In this document: piece by piece, positions 60,289-64,000 of the stretch
Layout: every line of letters starts with the position of its first letter
Numbering within the stretch: position 1 is the first letter of the stretch
NCBI GenBank assembly: GCA_028874905.1
Contig: JAPPGZ010000024.1
Span: 1-64,000, forward strand
DNA from: Gemmatimonadota bacterium
Lineage (GTDB): Bacteria; Gemmatimonadota; Gemmatimonadetes; Longimicrobiales; Gaopeijiaceae
DNA length: 64,000 nt
Reading direction: 5' to 3'
Translations under genes and position numbers: made by a program
Notes under the pieces: generated by a model
Told to the model about the DNA's origin: nothing
Databases searched by the model: none
Seen by the model: the letters and a program-made list of their open reading frames with translations, nothing else

Positions 60289-60761
60289 TCGCGGCTGGCC
60301 GGGTCCAATGCCTCCGGATCAGGGACGTGATACAGGTCGCCGGCCAGGTCGCGTATCAGCAGACCCCCGTCGGCGATCTGGACCGGCCAGTCGTCCAGCC
60401 GCGTCTGAAACCTCCGTGACCCCTGGCGTGTTCGGACTGCCCAGTGCCGGATTTCAACCTCCTCGGATACGTCTTCGACGGCTGTAATCTCCAGCAGGAA
60501 TCCGGCTGCGACAAGCGCACGCTCGAGCGCCGCGCGTGACTCCTCCTCCAGCTCCGACACGTCGCGTACGTAGGCGAACTCCTCGTCGTCATGGTCCCGC
60601 AGCGAGATGTGCCGGGCCGGATCGGACCACTGAAAGCACCGATGAACCACGACAGGAGCATGGCGTCCCCCGGCCTCGGCCCACAGCTGTGCGTCAGGCC
60701 GCCAACAGAGCACGACCGGGTCTCGGCCTGAAGTCCCCTTTTGCCCTCTCACATTGCTCAC
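60264..60761 (-). CDS. DUF1854-family protein (ABC-transporter-associated)
   Basis: EVEIRHWAVRTRQGSRRFQTRLDDWPVQIADGGLLIRDLAGDLYHVPDPEALDPASREWLWAYAG. Confidence 0.78.
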   Translation of the reverse strand: MSNVRGQKGTSGRDPVVLCWRPDAQLWAEAGGRHAPVVVHRCFQWSDPARHISLRDHDDEEFAYVRDVSELEEESRAALERALVAAGFLLEITAVEDVSEEVEIRHWAVRTRQGSRRFQTRLDDWPVQIADGGLLIRDLAGDLYHVPDPEALDPASREWLWAYAG

Positions 60762-60762
60762 G

Positions 60763-63096
60763 TCAATCGTCCTTTCGTGTTTCGATCTGCAACTCGTAGA
60801 GCCTTCTGTAGACTCCGTCCTCGAGCGCCAGCAGTTCCCCCTGGGTGCCCGCCTCGACGAGGTAGCCGTTCTTCATTACGAAGATCCGGTCCGCGCGTGC
60901 CAGCGTCGAAAGCCGGTGCGCGATCGCGAACACGGTTCGCCCGGAGACAAGCCGATCGATCGCTTCCTGTATCTTGCGCTCGGTCTCGGTGTCGACGGCC
61001 GATGTCGCCTCGTCCAGAATCAGGATTCGCGGGTCGTGGAGGATCGCGCGCGCGATCGAGACGCGCTGGCGCTCACCCCCGGACAGCGTCTGTCCCCTTT
61101 CCCCGACCACGGTGTCGTAGCCCAGCGGCAGCCGGCAGATGAAGTCGTGCGCATTGGCTGCTCTCGACGCCTCTACCACCGCATCGAGCGATGCTTCCGG
61201 GTCGCCGTAACGGATGTTCTCCAGGATCGAGCCGTGGAACAGGTACGGGTCCTGCAGCACAATCCCGATCTGGCGCCGGTAGTGGCCGGTGTCGAGCGTG
61301 CGGACATCGGTTCCGTCGATCAATACGCGCCCGCCGGTGGCGTCGTAGAAGCGCGCGATGAGGTTCGTGATGGTGGTCTTGCCGCCGCCCGAAGGTCCCA
61401 CGAGTCCGATCATCTCGCCCGTCCGGACGGAGAACGACACGCCCTTCACCACCTGCTTGACGCCGTCGTATCCGAAGGTCACCGATTCGAACTCCACGGC
61501 CCCGCGCACCGGTTCCAGCCGCACGGGGTGCGCCGCGTCACGCACCTCCGGCTCCGTGTCCAGCACCTCGAAGACGCGGTGGGCCGAACTCGTCGCCCGG
61601 TTCATCACCCGGGCCATCTGGCCGATGACCTCGATGGGCTGCACGTACATCGTCATGTACAGGAGGAACGAGACGAACGTGCCCGACGTGAGGTTGCCGG
61701 GGCTTTCCGGTGTGCCGAGGAGCCGTGGCACCGCCAGCGCCCACACGGCCATGGTCATGACGTGCACGCCCAGCATCAGCGCCGGCCAAAAGAAGGTCCA
61801 GACGCGGTGGATGCGGTTGAACTCGCCCATCGCGGCGTCGTTGCTGGCGTCGAAGCGCCGCTTCTCGCGGTCCTCCTGGTTGAACGCCTTCACCACGCGC
61901 ATCCCGGGGATCGTGTCCGACAGGATGTCCGTGAGCCCCGACCATTTCCGCCACGCCCGTGCGAACAGACGGTGGATGCGCTCGCCGTGCCGGAAGATCG
62001 ACCAGCACAGCAGAGGTACGGGAAGGATCATGACGAGACCCAGCCGCCAGTCCAGGTTGAGCAGGACGGCGCTCAGCCCCGCGAGCATCACCGCCGAGAG
62101 CGACACGTCCACGATCCCGAAGGCCAGGAACTCCCACAGTCGATCCGTGTCCGAGCTGACCCTTGTGATGAGGCCGCCCGTCTTCTTCCTGGCATAGAAG
62201 CTCAGGCTCAGGCGCTGCAGGTGCTCGTACAGTTCGGTGCGCAGATCGCGCGCCACGTACTCGCCGAGCACGCTCATCTGCTTCAGGCGGACGTGGGCCG
62301 CACCCTCCCGCACCAGGTACATCAGCGCCATGCCGGCTACCGCTACCCACGCCGTCCGCAGCGCGTCGGCCATGGCAAGCGAACCGTCGCGCGCCGGTCT
62401 CACGACCTCGTCGATCAGATAGCCCGCCAGAAAGGGCGGCACCAGGCTCACCCCCGTGATGAAGGCCGCGGCGGCGAAACCGGCCAGCAACCGCGTCCTG
62501 TACGGTCCCAGGTAGCTGAGCAGCCTCCACAGAACCGCCCTTCGCGTGCCCCCCACCAGCGCCTGCGCCTCGCGCACGGGGCCGGCCACGCCTCTTTCGT
62601 ACTCGAGGTCCGCGTCGGCGGGTGATCTGGCGTCCTTGCCATCGAGCTGCACGCCGTCCTCGCTATCCGCGTTGAGCACGCCGGCCGCCGGCGCGATCCC
62701 GTGTTCCAGCACGAAGCGAAGATTCTCCATCGCGCGCCGCTGGCGGTGCGTGTAGCGCAGACTCGCCAGGGGCCGCTCGCCGGCGGGCCCCAGGACCAGG
62801 AGGACCGTGCTGCTCAGTCCCGGTATCTCCCGGACGCCCTCCACATCGCGACGCTCGAAGGAGTCGATCCTCCATGAGCCGTCGGTGCGCCGCGTCGCGG
62901 TCGCCCCCCGTGAGGGTCCCAGGGCGAACCACCGCTCGGTGAGCGTCATGGCCTCGTCCAGGTCGGCCATCGCGTAGAGCTGCACGGGCTCCCCGTCCCA
63001 GCGGTCCTCGATGAGCCGCCGCACCTCGGCGGGCATGCGCGCGGGCTGATCCGTGTAGCGCTCGATGATCCGTCTGTCTTGTGTCAGGTGTGACAT
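60763..63096 (-). CDS. ABC exporter (TM + NBD half-transporter) with extra N-terminal domain
   Basis: GPSGGGKTTITNLIARFYDATGGRVLIDG, LSGGERQRVSIARAILHDPRILILDEATSAVDTETE, six-TM exporter domain; ~160-aa N-terminal extension. Confidence 0.92.
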   Translation of the reverse strand: MSHLTQDRRIIERYTDQPARMPAEVRRLIEDRWDGEPVQLYAMADLDEAMTLTERWFALGPSRGATATRRTDGSWRIDSFERRDVEGVREIPGLSSTVLLVLGPAGERPLASLRYTHRQRRAMENLRFVLEHGIAPAAGVLNADSEDGVQLDGKDARSPADADLEYERGVAGPVREAQALVGGTRRAVLWRLLSYLGPYRTRLLAGFAAAAFITGVSLVPPFLAGYLIDEVVRPARDGSLAMADALRTAWVAVAGMALMYLVREGAAHVRLKQMSVLGEYVARDLRTELYEHLQRLSLSFYARKKTGGLITRVSSDTDRLWEFLAFGIVDVSLSAVMLAGLSAVLLNLDWRLGLVMILPVPLLCWSIFRHGERIHRLFARAWRKWSGLTDILSDTIPGMRVVKAFNQEDREKRRFDASNDAAMGEFNRIHRVWTFFWPALMLGVHVMTMAVWALAVPRLLGTPESPGNLTSGTFVSFLLYMTMYVQPIEVIGQMARVMNRATSSAHRVFEVLDTEPEVRDAAHPVRLEPVRGAVEFESVTFGYDGVKQVVKGVSFSVRTGEMIGLVGPSGGGKTTITNLIARFYDATGGRVLIDGTDVRTLDTGHYRRQIGIVLQDPYLFHGSILENIRYGDPEASLDAVVEASRAANAHDFICRLPLGYDTVVGERGQTLSGGERQRVSIARAILHDPRILILDEATSAVDTETERKIQEAIDRLVSGRTVFAIAHRLSTLARADRIFVMKNGYLVEAGTQGELLALEDGVYRRLYELQIETRKDD

Positions 63097-63120
63097 GGTT
63101 TCTGCTGGCTCCTCAAAAGA

Positions 63121-63159
63121 AATCGGCCCCCTGGCGGTGCGAGCGCCGGAGGGCCGATT
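63121..63159 (-). terminator. Terminator/attenuator-like hairpin in the 5' leader of the ABC exporter
   Basis: On the minus strand: AATCGGCCCTCCGGCG-CTCGCAC-CGCCAGGGGGCCGATT (16-bp arms, one mismatch, one G-U) followed by TCTTTT, about 25 nt before the ATG. Confidence 0.5.
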
Positions 63160-63441
63160 CGGTCCCGATGAACGTCTTGTCTACCGTTCTATGGCGCTCT
63201 CTCCCTGGTCGCGGCCGCGACGCGGTCTCTGGCGAAACGCACGGCGGCGGACGCAATGCCCCCGTTGGGCGGAGAACCGTGCGACTTGCGCCGGTACATC
63301 CACCCTGCGGGAACGTTGTGGGTCGTCGGTCTCATTGCTTCGCCGTGTGTCGAGAGTGAAGGTTGTCCACCTGCGTGAACCCGCTACTACGGGGCCGCCG
63401 CCAACAAGGTTTCGGCGGGCCCGGTTGGGAGAGGACAGACG

Positions 63442-63879
63442 ATGGCGCCGAAGTGTTGGGCCGTTTTCGTGGCACGTGTGATCCTGGGGCTCATCTTCTT
63501 CGCCGCCGGCCTCTGGAAGGTGTTCCGGCTTGGTGCGGTCGAGCATGCCAGGAGCCTGTTCGTCGAGCCCTACGCATCGGGCCCGCTGCCCGAGTGGTCC
63601 CTCTGGTTCACCGGCGTCGTGATCCCCTACGTGGAGCTGATCGGCGGCGCCCTCATGCTGGCCGGGTGGAAGCGCTTCGCGGCGGCGGCCGGGTTGGGGT
63701 GTGTGCTGATACTGGTCACCTTCGGGCACCTCCTGGCCGAGCCGCTGTACGCGTTCCACACCCATGTGATCCCGCGCGTCCTGCTGCTGATCGTGGTGCT
63801 GGCCCTGTTCGAAGAGGACCGGCTGAGTCTGGATTCGTGGCTGGCTGGAAGGCGGCGGGCTGCCTCGCCAACCCCATGA
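63442..63879 (+). CDS. DoxX-family membrane protein
   Basis: ARVILGLIFFAAGLWKVFRLG...WSLWFTGVVIPYVELIGGALMLAGWKRFAAAAGLGCVLILVTFGHLLAEPLY. Confidence 0.82.
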   Translation: MAPKCWAVFVARVILGLIFFAAGLWKVFRLGAVEHARSLFVEPYASGPLPEWSLWFTGVVIPYVELIGGALMLAGWKRFAAAAGLGCVLILVTFGHLLAEPLYAFHTHVIPRVLLLIVVLALFEEDRLSLDSWLAGRRRAASPTP

Positions 63880-64000
63880 CACCGGCCGCCGAAGCCTTCG
63901 CGTGGCGCCTGCGCGGCCACCTGTACCGCCGGATCCGGGATACCGGGACGGTGCCTTCGCGCGCCGAGCTTGCTGCCGGCCTCGCCGCGGCCGATACCGA
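63876..64000 (+). CDS. Unknown protein, truncated by the window edge
   Basis: ATG overlapping the DoxX stop; MTPAAEAFAWRLRGHLYRRIRDTGTVPSRAELAAGLAAADT. Confidence 0.45.
   Translation, partial: MTPAAEAFAWRLRGHLYRRIRDTGTVPSRAELAAGLAAADT

Noticed and set aside
60754-62625. 623-aa + strand ORF opposite the ABC exporter
   Set aside because: Shadow ORF; Walker and signature motifs are on the minus strand.
63289-63306. T-box-like AGGGTGGATGTACCGGCG on the minus strand of the exporter leader
   Set aside because: Has a 3-nt insertion relative to the AGGGUGGNACCGCG consensus, lies ~130 nt from the terminator-like hairpin rather than overlapping it, and the downstream gene is not an amino-acid gene.

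Overview
The window is a gene-dense, very GC-rich bacterial chromosome segment. Gene content and style suggest Gemmatimonadota or a similar lineage; this is inference only. I could support about 60 genes, and saw no rRNA, tRNA, CRISPR array or transposon. Most are secreted or envelope housekeeping and catabolic genes: TonB receptors, a PQQ dehydrogenase, an RND efflux operon, beta-propeller lipoproteins, PLP enzymes, amino-acid permeases, an S9 peptidase and an ABC transporter.

The most interesting locus is an unusual high-affinity phosphate (Pst) locus at about 7.58-15.99 kb:
(i) Pho-box-like GTGAC units with 11-bp spacing lie upstream of both an OprP-like porin and pstS.
(ii) The PhoU protein is fused to a C-terminal LMW-phosphatase/ArsC-like domain whose catalytic Cys and Arg are replaced.
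(iii) There are two tandem PstB ATPases with complementary motif decay. PstB-A lost the Q-loop Gln and switch His but keeps LSGGQ. PstB-B keeps Q/Walker B/D/H but has LSLEE instead of LSGGQ. This predicts an obligate heterodimer with one canonical and one degenerate ATP site.
(iv) A lipoprotein amidohydrolase is translationally coupled to the end of the operon.

Two other findings are hidden by the ORF track. One is an ArsC-family selenoprotein gene (in-frame TGA at 40630, UxxC motif, candidate bacterial SECIS hairpin). The other is an aminotransferase gene interrupted by an in-frame TAG at 53450. Two convergent intergenic spacers, 15 kb apart, share the same composite palindromic module.
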